Counted from the first letter of the stretch, positions 17,347-26,575 are shown. The stretch: 37,704 nt of DNA from JAGXTF01 sp040376005 (GCA_040376005.1 JBEIRK010000008.1:1-37704); one strand, 5' to 3'. Program-made: numbers and translations. The notes: generated by a model from the letters alone, not told the origin.

Positions 17347-19836
17347 ATGTTTGAACCAAAAGATACCATTATGCATTTTCATGGTGATTTAGAAATTGAT
17401 GGGGACAACCCTGAATTTATGCCCCTTTTCTCGAAACAAGAGGAAAGTGATATGGATAAATTAGAAGTGCCCGAGGAGTTGCCTATTCTCACCATTCGAA
17501 ACACAGTGCTTTTCCCAGGTGTTATTTTCCCAATTACAGTGGGAAGGGATAAGAGTATAAAATTGGTTCGAGATGCCAATAAATCTACAAAGATTATTGG
17601 TGTTGTGAGTCAAAAGAATGCAGACATTGAAGACCCTGAATTTGAAGATTTATATAAGGTAGGAACGCTGGCCCAAATTATTCGCATGATGCGCATGCCC
17701 GACGGCAGCACTACCGTGATTATTCAAGGTAAAAAGCGCATTGAAATATTGGAAAAGGTTCATTCAGAGCCTTACCTCCGCGCCAAAGTAGCTTCCTTGC
17801 CCGAGGATTTCTTTAAAGAGGATAAAGAATTTAAAGCCCTTATAGACTCTGTGCGTGAGGTGTCTCAGCAAATTATTAGCCTGTCACCCAATATCCCAAG
17901 TGAAGCGGCTATCGCGATTAAGAATATTGACAGTTCGCGTTTCCTAATGCATTTTGTTGCATCGAATTTGAATATATCTGTGGCTGAAAAACAACAGCTT
18001 CTCGAAACAACACATGCCAAAGAAAGAGCCAATTTGATTCTTGAACACCTGACCCACGAGCTGCAAATGGTTGAACTCAAAGATCAAATTCAAAATAGGG
18101 TTCGTACCGATATCGATAAGCAGCAAAAGGAATACTTTCTTCAACAACAGATACGTGCTATACAAGAAGAATTGGGCGGAGAATCTCCAGATAGAGAAAT
18201 ACAAAATCTGCGCGATAAGGGTGCCAAAAAGCAATGGCCAGAGTCGGTGGCCAATCATTTTAATAAAGAACTGGACCGCCTCCTTCGTGTGAATCCAGCC
18301 TCTCCTGATTACAGTGTGGGATTGAACTATGTGCAGCTGCTTCTTGATCTGCCGTGGGATTCCTATTCCAAAGATAACTTTGACCTGAAAAATGCGGAAA
18401 AAGTACTGGATGAAGACCATTTTGGTTTGGAAAAGGTAAAGAAACGCATTCTTGAATATTTGGCGGTGCTGAAACTTAAGGGCGACATGAAAAGCCCCAT
18501 CATTTGCCTCTATGGACCTCCCGGTGTTGGGAAAACGAGTCTCGGTAGGAGTATAGCCCGCGCCCTTGGTCGCAAGTATGTGCGCATGAGCTTGGGTGGC
18601 CTGCATGATGAGTCTGAAATTCGCGGACATCGCCGCACCTATATAGGTGCCATGCCCGGCAGAATTATGCAAAATCTTAAAAAGGTAGGTTCTAGCAATC
18701 CCGTTTTTGTACTGGATGAAATTGATAAAATGGGACGTGACTTTCGCGGTGACCCAAGCAGTGCGATGCTTGAAGTGCTCGATCCTGAGCAGAATAGTAC
18801 CTTTTATGATAATTACCTAGAACTGGATTATGATTTGAGCAAGGTGCTCTTTGTGGCCACTGCCAATTCGCTAGATTCTATTCAGCCCGCCTTGCTTGAC
18901 CGTATGGAAATTATTGAAATCAGTGGCTATAGCCTTGAAGAGAAAATAGAAATTGCCAAAAAATATTTGGTTCCCAAACAGCGCAAAGCACATGGACTAA
19001 AAGCGACCGATTTTTCTCTTACAGACAAAGCTATTGAGGTGATTTGTGAACAATATACCCGTGAGAGTGGTGTGCGAGGTCTGGATAAAAGAATCGCTTC
19101 TTTGACGCGAAATGCAGCTAAAAACAAGGCCATGGGTGTGACGTACAAGTCGAAATTTGATGTAGCTGCAGTGGAATTGGTTCTGGGCGCTGAAAAAATG
19201 GAGCCTGAAATATATGAGAATAATGAAACGGCAGGCGTAGTGACCGGTCTTGCATGGAGCCCTATGGGTGGCAGTGTCCTATTTGTTGAAAGTAAATTGA
19301 TCCCAGGCAAGGGCAATCTTATTCTCACAGGTCAATTGGGCGATGTGATGAAAGAAAGTGTGAGTCTTGCAAAGTCATTTCTCAAGGCGCATTCCGATTA
19401 TTTAGAAATTAATTCTGAAGTATTTGACCACTGGGATATGCACGTGCATTTTCCAGCAGGTGCCATTCCAAAGGATGGACCAAGCGCTGGAATTACAGTA
19501 CTGGTTTCGCTGGCATCATTGTTTACCCAACGCCGCGTGAAATCGCATCTGGCCATGACCGGTGAAATAACCCTTAGAGGGAAATTGCTTCCTGTAGGCG
19601 GCATTAAAGAGAAAATACTTGCAGCAAAGCGTGCGGGAATTACTACCGTGTTGCTATGTGAGGCCAATCGCAAGGATGTGGCAGATATTCGTCCTGAATA
19701 TTTAAAAGGTATGAAATTTCAATATGCTACCAATATGCTTGAAGTACTTGATTTTGCCTTGATGTCGAAAAAGGTAAGTCATGCTATAGATGTTGCAGGC
19801 CCGCTGAAAAAAGCAGCACAACCGAAAACAAACTGA
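17347..19836 (+). CDS. lon: ATP-dependent Lon protease
   Basis: Lon degrades misfolded and regulatory proteins in the cytoplasm. Taking ATG 17347 the protein has 829 residues; ATG 17326 and ATG 17371 are alternatives, and a TATGCTTG promoter-like box at 17325-17332 argues against the first. The LON substrate domain begins at LPILTIRNTVLFPGVIFPI; a coiled coil runs through DKQQKEYFLQQQIRAIQEEL; the AAA module has Walker A GPPGVGKTS at about 390-398 and Walker B FVLDEIDKMG; the protease domain has catalytic S713 in PKDGPSAGIT and K754 in GGIKEKILAAKRAG. The 30-40 acidic residues before the core are longer than in E. coli Lon. Downstream genes follow closely on the same strand. Confidence 0.97.
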   Translation: MFEPKDTIMHFHGDLEIDGDNPEFMPLFSKQEESDMDKLEVPEELPILTIRNTVLFPGVIFPITVGRDKSIKLVRDANKSTKIIGVVSQKNADIEDPEFEDLYKVGTLAQIIRMMRMPDGSTTVIIQGKKRIEILEKVHSEPYLRAKVASLPEDFFKEDKEFKALIDSVREVSQQIISLSPNIPSEAAIAIKNIDSSRFLMHFVASNLNISVAEKQQLLETTHAKERANLILEHLTHELQMVELKDQIQNRVRTDIDKQQKEYFLQQQIRAIQEELGGESPDREIQNLRDKGAKKQWPESVANHFNKELDRLLRVNPASPDYSVGLNYVQLLLDLPWDSYSKDNFDLKNAEKVLDEDHFGLEKVKKRILEYLAVLKLKGDMKSPIICLYGPPGVGKTSLGRSIARALGRKYVRMSLGGLHDESEIRGHRRTYIGAMPGRIMQNLKKVGSSNPVFVLDEIDKMGRDFRGDPSSAMLEVLDPEQNSTFYDNYLELDYDLSKVLFVATANSLDSIQPALLDRMEIIEISGYSLEEKIEIAKKYLVPKQRKAHGLKATDFSLTDKAIEVICEQYTRESGVRGLDKRIASLTRNAAKNKAMGVTYKSKFDVAAVELVLGAEKMEPEIYENNETAGVVTGLAWSPMGGSVLFVESKLIPGKGNLILTGQLGDVMKESVSLAKSFLKAHSDYLEINSEVFDHWDMHVHFPAGAIPKDGPSAGITVLVSLASLFTQRRVKSHLAMTGEITLRGKLLPVGGIKEKILAAKRAGITTVLLCEANRKDVADIRPEYLKGMKFQYATNMLEVLDFALMSKKVSHAIDVAGPLKKAAQPKTN

Positions 19837-19859
19837 GCCTCAAAAGGGTATATTTGAAT

Positions 19860-20012
19860 ATGGTATTTAAAAAGATTTGGTCCTACATCACTTTTAAAAA
19901 GCAAGAGGACACCCAAAATTCGAATATCCGTCTCATGCATGGGATTAACAGAATCAGCATTCTTATGTTTCTGTGCGGTGTCATATATATGGTGGTACGT
20001 TTTTTGAAATAA
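19860..20012 (+). CDS. Small single-pass membrane protein (DUF6728-like)
   Basis: A 50-residue ORF lying 23 bases after the lon stop and 7 bases before the zinc peptidase. It reads MVFKKIWSYITFKKQEDT, then RLMHGINRISILMFLCGVIY and a terminal MVVRFLK: a basic amphipathic start, a short polar stretch and one C-terminal membrane helix. The pattern, especially MHGINRISILMFL, agrees with what I recall of DUF6728, tiny membrane proteins of Bacteroidota with no known role. Position inside the lon cluster suggests co-expression, perhaps as a partner of the membrane peptidase (inference). A TATATTTG box at 19849-19856 ends only 3 bases before the ATG, so if used as a promoter the message would be leaderless. 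Confidence 0.72.
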   Translation: MVFKKIWSYITFKKQEDTQNSNIRLMHGINRISILMFLCGVIYMVVRFLK

Positions 20013-20019
20013 TCCCTAC

Positions 20020-20721
20020 ATGGCTGGTTATTATTTAATTGGGATTGTCATGTTTATTATAAGCATGGGGATTCAATGGCGTTTGAAATCCAAATTTGCA
20101 CAATATTCTGCGATGTCCTTGGGCAATGGAATGTCGGGTAAGGAAGTCGCTGAAAGAATGCTTCAGGATCACGGAATTACTGATGTAAAAGTAATTCATG
20201 TAGCGGGTCAATTAACAGACCACTATAATCCATTGAATAAAACAGTAAACCTCAGCGATGATGTATATTCTGGCAGAAGCGCCGCAGCTGCAGCTGTAGC
20301 CGCACATGAATGTGGCCATGCCGTGCAGCATGCTTCCGCGTATGGTCCCTTAACACTTCGTAGCAAATTGGTGCCCTTGCAAAATGTAAGTGGTATGCTA
20401 CTGAATATTGTCATTTTTGCCAGCATGTTTATTGGGTTTGGCTTGGCCAATACAGGGCTTTCCCAAACCATGCTCTCAATAATCATTGCCTGCTATGCGG
20501 TAATTACAGCCTTTGCTTTAATTACCTTACCGGTTGAGTTTGATGCCAGTAATAGAGCTTTGGCTTGGATGAAGGACCGCGGTGTGGTTTCAGTAAGTGA
20601 ATATGCTGGGGCAAAAGATGCCCTAAAATGGGCTGCAATGACCTATGTGGCCGCAGCTGCAGGCTCTCTGGTGAACTTGTTGTATTTCGTACTTCGATTT
20701 ATCGGCAACACGCGTGATTAA
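20020..20721 (+). CDS. Zinc metallopeptidase, membrane-bound (YugP/Zn_peptidase_2 type)
   Basis: A 233-residue membrane protein. The ATG at 20020 opens directly into a first membrane helix (YYLIGIVMFIISMGI). The zinc motif is H96ECGH100 inside AAAAAVAAHECGHAVQHA, on a helix preceded by the strand DHYNPLNKTVNLSDDVYSG, which is the family signature; two hydrophobic segments (about 123-146 and 150-172) follow, and EFDASNRAL probably supplies the third ligand. Proteins of this kind (Bacillus YugP) are poorly characterised; a protein quality-control role beside lon fits but is inference. The stop overlaps the next gene's GTG start by 8 bases, suggesting translational coupling. Confidence 0.9.
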   Translation: MAGYYLIGIVMFIISMGIQWRLKSKFAQYSAMSLGNGMSGKEVAERMLQDHGITDVKVIHVAGQLTDHYNPLNKTVNLSDDVYSGRSAAAAAVAAHECGHAVQHASAYGPLTLRSKLVPLQNVSGMLLNIVIFASMFIGFGLANTGLSQTMLSIIIACYAVITAFALITLPVEFDASNRALAWMKDRGVVSVSEYAGAKDALKWAAMTYVAAAAGSLVNLLYFVLRFIGNTRD

Positions 20722-21994
20722 AAACACGCTTGCATATGGGGTGTTTTTATTGATTTCTTGCTTAGCCAACGCGCAGCAACTCCAATTGCCATTGAATATT
20801 CGTGCAGAGGATGCACAGTATAATAAGTTGATACTCGTGGCCAATGTGTTTGAGTTTCGCAATGACAGTGTTTCCAATCCGCTGGATATTTCAGGTGCCA
20901 ATCCCGAGGATAAAGCAAGTTGGTACCAAGTGAAGTTGCCTAAGGATATCAATACCAATTACCGATGGGGGTATACCTGGGTGTTGGATGGAACATCAAA
21001 CTTGTCTGTGGCAAAAGCATATACCCTTATTGCGATTGAGAATCCTGCTTGGACGCTGTATCCAACCCGGCTCTGGGTTGATAAAAATCACAATTTTGAT
21101 TTTACCGATGATACGGTTATGTACCATATATCGCACTCCAATGGGGTAGAAGTGCCTTTAGGCAACAGCGACGCGGGTTACAAAGTGTATTTAGAGCATT
21201 TCCCCTCCGCCAAGTTTAGGACTTTTGAGCTGATGAATGACAAAACAGTGAATCAGCTTGCTGGTAACCGCCGTTTCATGGGAACTGCAGCCTCCTTGCG
21301 CGAAAAGAGACTCAATGTAGTGGCAAGCAATTGGAGCAATGGTGCAGATAGCTTTTGTTTGGGAATTAAAGATGTAAACTGCAATGGTATTTATACAGAT
21401 GCAGGAATAGATGTGGCACTCATTACTACGTATAATGGGGTGTTTGACAATCTTCAAGGCGTGGCCGTGGGGGCCAATGGAACTGCTTATTTGGAGTGGA
21501 ATAATGCGGCATATACGGTGCAAGGTGTGGATCCTCAAGGGCGATTTTTAAAAGTATTGCGCGATACCGCAGCAAGGCTCAAATACTCACTGAATGTGGG
21601 AGATAAGCTTCCACGATTCAAGTATTGCGCTGCAACCAAGCCATCCAAACACAAGAGCATTCGTCGTTTGAAACGAAACTATGTATACATCTACGTGTGG
21701 CGCGATGGCTCTGAACTGTTCTTTAATGACAGTGCGAATTTGCATGCCCTAGGCAGATTGAATCGTGATGGTTTCCAGGTTCTAGGATTAAACCATGGTG
21801 CCTCTGCGAATTATGTGTACCGCTACAATAAGTACTTTGAAACACATATTCTTCATGGGTTTAGCTCTAATGATATCAATAAGAAACTAATGCTAAAGCA
21901 AATTCCAACAGGAATCCTTATTGATAATAGACAACGGATTGTAGCTGCGGGTATTACACCCTCTCAGGTGTTGCAATATTTGCCGAAGGAATAA
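20714..21994 (+). CDS. Secreted thioredoxin-fold protein lacking CxxC
   Basis: A 426-residue exported protein starting with GTG at 20714 inside the end of the peptidase gene (8-base overlap). VIKNTLAYGVFLLISCLANA is a signal peptide cut before QQLQ. The middle (about 25-290) is beta-rich and has Asp-loop stretches such as DKNHNFDFTDDT and DVNCNGIYTDAGID that may bind calcium. The C-terminal 130 residues follow a redoxin/TlpA plan: VGDKLPRFKY, a central YVYIYVWRDGSEL strand-turn where thioredoxins carry WCxxC, GFQVLGLNHG, and the cis-proline-like IPTGILIDNRQRIV. The active cysteines are absent, so it is probably not an oxidoreductase and may act in binding. I do not recognise the N-terminal domain. 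Confidence 0.8.
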   Translation: MIKNTLAYGVFLLISCLANAQQLQLPLNIRAEDAQYNKLILVANVFEFRNDSVSNPLDISGANPEDKASWYQVKLPKDINTNYRWGYTWVLDGTSNLSVAKAYTLIAIENPAWTLYPTRLWVDKNHNFDFTDDTVMYHISHSNGVEVPLGNSDAGYKVYLEHFPSAKFRTFELMNDKTVNQLAGNRRFMGTAASLREKRLNVVASNWSNGADSFCLGIKDVNCNGIYTDAGIDVALITTYNGVFDNLQGVAVGANGTAYLEWNNAAYTVQGVDPQGRFLKVLRDTAARLKYSLNVGDKLPRFKYCAATKPSKHKSIRRLKRNYVYIYVWRDGSELFFNDSANLHALGRLNRDGFQVLGLNHGASANYVYRYNKYFETHILHGFSSNDINKKLMLKQIPTGILIDNRQRIVAAGITPSQVLQYLPKE

Positions 21995-22004
21995 ATCAAA
22001 AAAG

Positions 22005-22035
22005 TTTGCATATTGAAATTTTTGTTGTAGTATTG
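22005..22035 (+). promoter_or_regulatory. Bacteroidota-type promoter
   Basis: TTTG at 22005-22008 and TAGTATTG at 22028-22035 are 19 bases apart, close to the consensus TTTG-N19-TAnnTTTG (one mismatch in the -7 box). A leader of about 30 bases would follow before the ATG at 22074. Confidence 0.5.
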
Positions 22036-22073
22036 CACAAAACAACACGACTTAATAACATCTTATCAACAAT

Positions 22074-23048
22074 ATGAATAAGAACGCATTGGCAGGGGTT
22101 CTCGGTGTATTACTGGCATTATCTATCGGTGGAAATGCTTGGTTGTACAACAAGAATTCGAACAGCAACAAAGCTGTGAAAGACATCGCGAATGTCACCC
22201 TACTTCAAGATTCGCTGCAACGTCAGATCCAGGCCTTGGATTCCATGAGTGAACTGTTAAGCAGCACACAATCGGACCGTTCCCAGCTTGCATCTCGCGT
22301 AGATGAACTCGAAAATAGCAAGGGTGGCAAAGCATCCTCTGGGTCTAATGATGCGGCAATTGCTGAATTGCAAAGCAAATTAGCTTACTACAAAAACCTA
22401 GCATCACAGAGCTCTGCCGTTGTGCAAGGAGCCGCCAGCAGTGGCAAAATTTCTAAGGCAGATCAAGCCAAACTTGCGTCTCTGCAAGCAGAGCTTGAAA
22501 GCAAGCTGAAGGAAATTGAGGCATTGAACGCCAAAATTGCTGAGCTTACCAAAGACCGCGACAATGCATATGCAGACCGCGACGGTGCCATTCAGCGCAA
22601 AGCAGATTTGGAAACAGAAAATACGGATCTTAAAAATCGCATTTCTCTAGCAGCGTATCCTCAGTATGGTACTTTGTTGAGTTTTGGTCAGATGAAAAGA
22701 GAAGATGAAGTTATTGAATCGTTCAAAGCAAAAAGCATCGAGAGATTTAAAATTACTTTTGATGTGCTTGATAATCCGTTGATTCGCGAGCCGATTGAAG
22801 AAGAAGTTACCATTAGAATCATTGGTCCTGAAGGTGAGGTTTTCTCCACCAATAATTCCAATATCGCTGATAAGAGCAAGGTGTTTAGCATTCGTCAAAC
22901 CATCATCAGTGATGGTGAAATGCACAAAGTGAAATGGTACTATCCCCAAAATGGCAACCTTTCTCAGAAGTTGAAAAAGGGTAAGTACAGCACAGAACTT
23001 TGGAGCCGCGGTTTGCTTCGCCAGAAAAATACATTTGAACTGATTTAA
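22074..23048 (+). CDS. Membrane-anchored coiled-coil protein
   Basis: A 324-residue protein with an N-terminal membrane anchor (LAGVLGVLLALSIGGNAWLY, about 6-25). A long coiled coil follows at about 40-190, with heptads such as LASLQAELESKLKEIEALNAKI broken by a Gly/Ser hinge near residue 85-95 (GGKASSGS). The last 125 residues form a beta-rich domain (RFKITFDVLDNPL, IRIIGPEGEVFS, KVKWYYPQNG, KGKYSTELWSRGLL). This looks like a periplasmic spacer with a C-terminal binding domain. I do not recognise a named family. It has its own promoter and a strong terminator, so it is a single-gene unit. Confidence 0.85.
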   Translation: MNKNALAGVLGVLLALSIGGNAWLYNKNSNSNKAVKDIANVTLLQDSLQRQIQALDSMSELLSSTQSDRSQLASRVDELENSKGGKASSGSNDAAIAELQSKLAYYKNLASQSSAVVQGAASSGKISKADQAKLASLQAELESKLKEIEALNAKIAELTKDRDNAYADRDGAIQRKADLETENTDLKNRISLAAYPQYGTLLSFGQMKREDEVIESFKAKSIERFKITFDVLDNPLIREPIEEEVTIRIIGPEGEVFSTNNSNIADKSKVFSIRQTIISDGEMHKVKWYYPQNGNLSQKLKKGKYSTELWSRGLLRQKNTFELI

Positions 23049-23065
23049 GTATCGAATACTATTCA

Positions 23066-23099
23066 CAAAAAAGAGGCGTTTTAAACGCCTCTTTTTTTA
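23066..23099. terminator. Strong bidirectional terminator
   Basis: AGAGGCGTTT and AAACGCCTCT form a perfect stem around 23072-23092, with A6 before and T7 after. It serves the convergent coiled-coil gene (+) and uvrA (-). Confidence 0.9.
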
Positions 23100-23123
23100 T
23101 GTCTTATATTTTCGAAGGTACTG

Positions 23124-25967
23124 TTAGGAAAGATGGAGTTCTTTTTTTAAGAATCGTCCTGTATGGCTGCCGGAGTGCATGGCTACCTCTTCGGGGGGGC
23201 CTGCAATGAGAATGTTGCCACCGCCCGTGCCACCCTCAGGTCCAATATCAATTACATGGTCAGCTACCTTAATGACATCCATATTGTGCTCGATAACAAT
23301 CACGGTGTTGCCCTTATCGGTGAGTTCTTGCAATACGCGCAATAAATGGCGGATATCCTCAAAATGGAGTCCTGTAGTAGGCTCGTCCAAAATATATACG
23401 GTGTTGCCTGTATCACGTTTGCTTAACTCGGTCGCCAACTTCACCCGCTGCGCTTCGCCACCACTGAGTGTTGTGCTGCTTTGTCCCAATCGGATGTAGC
23501 CTAAGCCCACATCGAGCATGGTTTGGATTTTGCGCTGAATATGGGGCATATGCTCGAAAAAGCTCACCGCATGCTCTATGCTCATCTCTAACACATCATT
23601 GATACTTTTACCTCTATAGCGCACCTCCAAGGTCTCGCGGTTATAGCGCTTGCCATGGCATTGGTCACATTCTACCTCAACATTAGGCAAGAAGTTCATT
23701 TCTATTACTTTTCTTCCACCGCCTCCGCAGCCTTCGCAGCGGCCCCCCTTAACATTGAAGCTAAATCTACCGGGTTTGTAGCCTCGGATTTTAGCCTCAG
23801 GTAACTCTGCAAAAAGACTGCGTATGTCTGTAAAAACACCTACATAAGTAGCAGGATTGCTTCTCGGAGTCCTACCAATTGGGGATTGGTCTATACGTAT
23901 CACTTTATCCACCCCTTCAAGTCCGCTTACCGACTTGTACTCTAAAGGACGGTAATGGGTCCTGTACACATGATTTTGCAAAATGGGAAATAAGGTTTCA
24001 TTGACCAGCGATGATTTTCCGCTGCCACTCACTCCCGTAATGCAAGTGAATATTCCTAAAGGGAATTCCGCATTCACATTTTTCAAATTATGGCCATTAC
24101 AGCCCTTGAGCACAACTTTTTGTTTGCCCGCCTTGCGCCGCTTCGCAGGAACTGCTATTTCTTTTTTACCTGCCAGGTATTGCGCAGTGTCGGTTTCACT
24201 TTTTGTGAAATCTTCTAGGGTTCCAGAAGCAACAATTCTTCCACCGTGCTCACCAGCGCCTGGGCCTATTTCCACCAACCAATCACTTTCAAGCATCATG
24301 TCTTTATCATGCTCAACTACCAGCACTGTGTTGCCCAAGTCTCTCAAATCCTTTAGCGATTCAATCAGTTTTTCATTATCCCGCTGATGCAATCCAATAC
24401 TTGGTTCATCGAGTATATAGAGCACATTGACCAACTTGCTTCCTATTTGTGTGGCCAGTCTTATCCGTTGCGCCTCGCCACCGCTTAAGGTTCTCGCGGG
24501 GCTGTTTAACGAAAGGTAACCCAAGCCTACGCCGGTAAGAAAGGATACCCGCGACCGAATTTCTTTGAGTAGTTCTGTGCTTATAATTAGCTGTCTTTCC
24601 GTCAATCGGTTTTCTACACCGTCAAGCCATGCATAGAGGTCATCGATATTCATGGTTGCCAGTTCGGAAATGTTCTTCGCGTCTATTTTGAACCAATTGG
24701 CTTCTTTGCGCAGCCTGCTTCCACCGCATTCTGGACATACCTGCTGGTGCATGAACTCCTCCGCCCACTGGCGCATTTTGTCATCTTCACTCTCAAAATA
24801 GTTTTCAGAGATATATTTAAGAACGCCTTTATAATGGGTATTGTACTTTACCTTTTTTCCTGCACTATCGGTGTATTCCACCGGGATATCCTCCTCAGAA
24901 CCGCGCAATATCGCTTGCAAGGCCTGTTCCGGTATTTTTGAAATGGGATCTGCTAAAGAGAATTTATAGTGTTTGGCTAGTGCCCGAAGTTGCGTAAATG
25001 TCCAGTTGTCTCGGAATTCCCCAATAGGAACAATACCTCCTTTGTTGATGCTTTTGCTATTGTCAGGAATAATGTAATCCAAATTCACCTCAGCAATTTC
25101 TCCCAAACCTTCGCAGACGGAGCATGCCCCGTATGGAGAATTGAATGAAAACATATTGGGCTGTGGTTCATCGTAGGAGAGGCCTGTTTCAGGGTCCATG
25201 AGGAATTTCGAAAAGGGGAAAACTTCTTCACCTTTTTGTACGAAAAGGTACCCTTCACCCATCTTAAGTGCGGTTTGCACACTCTCCGTCAAGCGCTGGG
25301 TGTCCAATGGGTTTATTTGTATGCGGTCAATAACCACTTCAAGGTCGTGGATTTTGTAGCGGTCAACCTGCATGCCTGGTATAATATCCTGAATCTCACC
25401 ATCAATGCGCATTTTGTTATACCCTCGCTTGCGGGTGAGTTCAAATAATTCGCGATAATGCCCTTTTCTCCCTTTGATTAAGGGTGCCAATACAATGATT
25501 TTATCCCCATCAAATTTTGAAACAATGGTTTCAATAATTTTCTCTTCTGTGAACCGAACCATACGTTCGCCACTTTTCCAGGAATAAGCCTCACCCGCCC
25601 TTGCAAAGAGTAAGCGGAAGAAATCATATAACTCGGTTACCGTGCCTACCGTGCTTCGGGGGTTTCGGCTCACCGTTTTTTGTTCTATGCTAATTACAGG
25701 GCTTAAACCAGATATTTTGTCTACATCGGGTCGTTTCATATCGCCAATGAATTGGCGTGCATAGGCGCTAAAACTTTCCAAATAACGGCGTTGTCCTTCG
25801 GCAAAAATGGTATCAAAAGCCAAACTGCTTTTCCCTGAGCCTGAAAGGCCGGTAAATACTACCAATTTATTCCTTGGTATAATCAGGTCAATATTGCGCA
25901 AATTGTGCTCCCGAGCACCAATTACTTCAATTTCACCGTTTTCCGTATGGGTTTTTGTGTTTGGCAA
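23124..25967 (-). CDS. uvrA: Excinuclease ABC subunit A
   Basis: UvrA recognises DNA damage and loads UvrB in nucleotide excision repair. The 947-residue protein has two ABC modules: Walker A GLSGSGKSS at about 40-48 and GVSGSGKSS in the second half, signatures TLSGGEAQRIRLA and TLSGGEAQRVKLA, and Walker B YILDEPSIGLHQ and YILDEPTTGLHF. Zinc modules are CSVCEGLGEI, CPECGGSRL and CEGCGGGGRKV with CDQCHGKRY. The start is TTG at 25967: the frame is closed by a TAA 10 codons upstream, and there is no ATG between it and the conserved GAREHNLRNI, so a UUG start is the only reasonable choice. Confidence 0.97.
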   Translation of the reverse strand: MPNTKTHTENGEIEVIGAREHNLRNIDLIIPRNKLVVFTGLSGSGKSSLAFDTIFAEGQRRYLESFSAYARQFIGDMKRPDVDKISGLSPVISIEQKTVSRNPRSTVGTVTELYDFFRLLFARAGEAYSWKSGERMVRFTEEKIIETIVSKFDGDKIIVLAPLIKGRKGHYRELFELTRKRGYNKMRIDGEIQDIIPGMQVDRYKIHDLEVVIDRIQINPLDTQRLTESVQTALKMGEGYLFVQKGEEVFPFSKFLMDPETGLSYDEPQPNMFSFNSPYGACSVCEGLGEIAEVNLDYIIPDNSKSINKGGIVPIGEFRDNWTFTQLRALAKHYKFSLADPISKIPEQALQAILRGSEEDIPVEYTDSAGKKVKYNTHYKGVLKYISENYFESEDDKMRQWAEEFMHQQVCPECGGSRLRKEANWFKIDAKNISELATMNIDDLYAWLDGVENRLTERQLIISTELLKEIRSRVSFLTGVGLGYLSLNSPARTLSGGEAQRIRLATQIGSKLVNVLYILDEPSIGLHQRDNEKLIESLKDLRDLGNTVLVVEHDKDMMLESDWLVEIGPGAGEHGGRIVASGTLEDFTKSETDTAQYLAGKKEIAVPAKRRKAGKQKVVLKGCNGHNLKNVNAEFPLGIFTCITGVSGSGKSSLVNETLFPILQNHVYRTHYRPLEYKSVSGLEGVDKVIRIDQSPIGRTPRSNPATYVGVFTDIRSLFAELPEAKIRGYKPGRFSFNVKGGRCEGCGGGGRKVIEMNFLPNVEVECDQCHGKRYNRETLEVRYRGKSINDVLEMSIEHAVSFFEHMPHIQRKIQTMLDVGLGYIRLGQSSTTLSGGEAQRVKLATELSKRDTGNTVYILDEPTTGLHFEDIRHLLRVLQELTDKGNTVIVIEHNMDVIKVADHVIDIGPEGGTGGGNILIAGPPEEVAMHSGSHTGRFLKKELHLS

Positions 25968-26182
25968 TACCGTCCTTTTTGAGAATCCGCGAAATTACCA
26001 CACAAACCCCGCACTTTATTATAGATTCTAAACAAATTGAATTCTTTTGGAACAATTGTTCCAAAGAGTCGATTTGAGTGCTTCGTGAATTATAAACATA
26101 TCTTAATAAACTGTTAATAAGTGTTTGGCTATTTATAATCATTATATCAATGCTGGCCATTAGCTTTGTATTACCCTCCAAT

Positions 26183-26368
26183 ATGAAAAATAACAATACT
26201 ACCAGTTCCGTTTCTCCATCAAACGATTTGTTTGCCGAATTGCTCCGCAAGTTGAATTTGGAATCACAGGAGAACATCATTGAATTGTATAGCACCGAAA
26301 CATTTCCTGAATTAAAAGCGCAGGTTCGAGTATTGCAGCAACTTGAATCTGAGTTGCAACTTCCTTAA
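26183..26368 (+). CDS. Possible small protein, 61 residues
   Basis: ATG at 26183 gives a polar start (MKNNNTTSSVSPSND) followed by a helical, Leu/Glu-rich segment (LFAELLRKLNLESQENIIEL, then FPELKAQVRVLQQLESELQ). A perfect TAGCTTTG -7 box lies at 26161-26168, 14 bases upstream, without a clear -33 element. On the opposite strand a GTG-initiated frame of 82 codons (26277-26525) overlaps it, so which strand is coding is not settled. I favour the plus strand for its ATG, box and composition. The family is not recognised; it resembles small helical regulators only in general character. Confidence 0.4.
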   Translation: MKNNNTTSSVSPSNDLFAELLRKLNLESQENIIELYSTETFPELKAQVRVLQQLESELQLP

Positions 26369-26406
26369 CAATATTCACTTTACTCGATTCACTTAAGTAT
26401 TTGTGC

Positions 26407-26422
26407 CACACAGACCTGTGTG
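26407..26422. promoter_or_regulatory. Inverted repeat upstream of thrS
   Basis: CACACAG (26407-26413) and CTGTGTG (26416-26422) are perfect 7-base inverted repeats around AC. A second pair, GCGCTTT (26470-26476) and AAAGCGC (26493-26499), follows. Both lie in the 216-base gap before thrS. Neither has a U-tract. They could be operators or, if transcription starts upstream, leader hairpins. Confidence 0.3.
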
Positions 26423-26567
26423 CATGTGGATTTTGTAAACCAGATATAATTCGCCTGGCTTGGCTCTTGGCGCTTTCAAGTTCTATTTCAATAAAGCGCT
26501 TGTATTTACAATTAGAATATTGCACGGTTTTTTGAGATTTAGTGCCGTATTTGGGCTAAAAAAACCC

Positions 26568-26575
26568 TAAATTTG
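26568..26575 (+). promoter_or_regulatory. -7 box of thrS
   Basis: TAAATTTG matches TAnnTTTG exactly and ends 9 bases before the thrS ATG. The nearest upstream TTTG (26550-26553) is only 14 bases away, shorter than the usual 17-20. Use of this box would leave almost no leader. Confidence 0.35.

Noticed and set aside
17944..18672. 242-codon minus-strand frame
   Set aside because: Antisense to lon; residue composition (Phe, His, Ile-rich) is typical of a shadow frame.
25933..26295. 120-codon minus-strand frame overlapping the uvrA start
   Set aside because: Overlaps the uvrA start region and the candidate small ORF, with no recognisable domain or promoter; likely chance.
26277..26525. 82-codon GTG-started minus-strand frame before thrS
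   Set aside because: Not listed as a gene because it starts with GTG without a visible promoter and half of it is antisense to the better-supported plus-strand ORF; kept open as an alternative.
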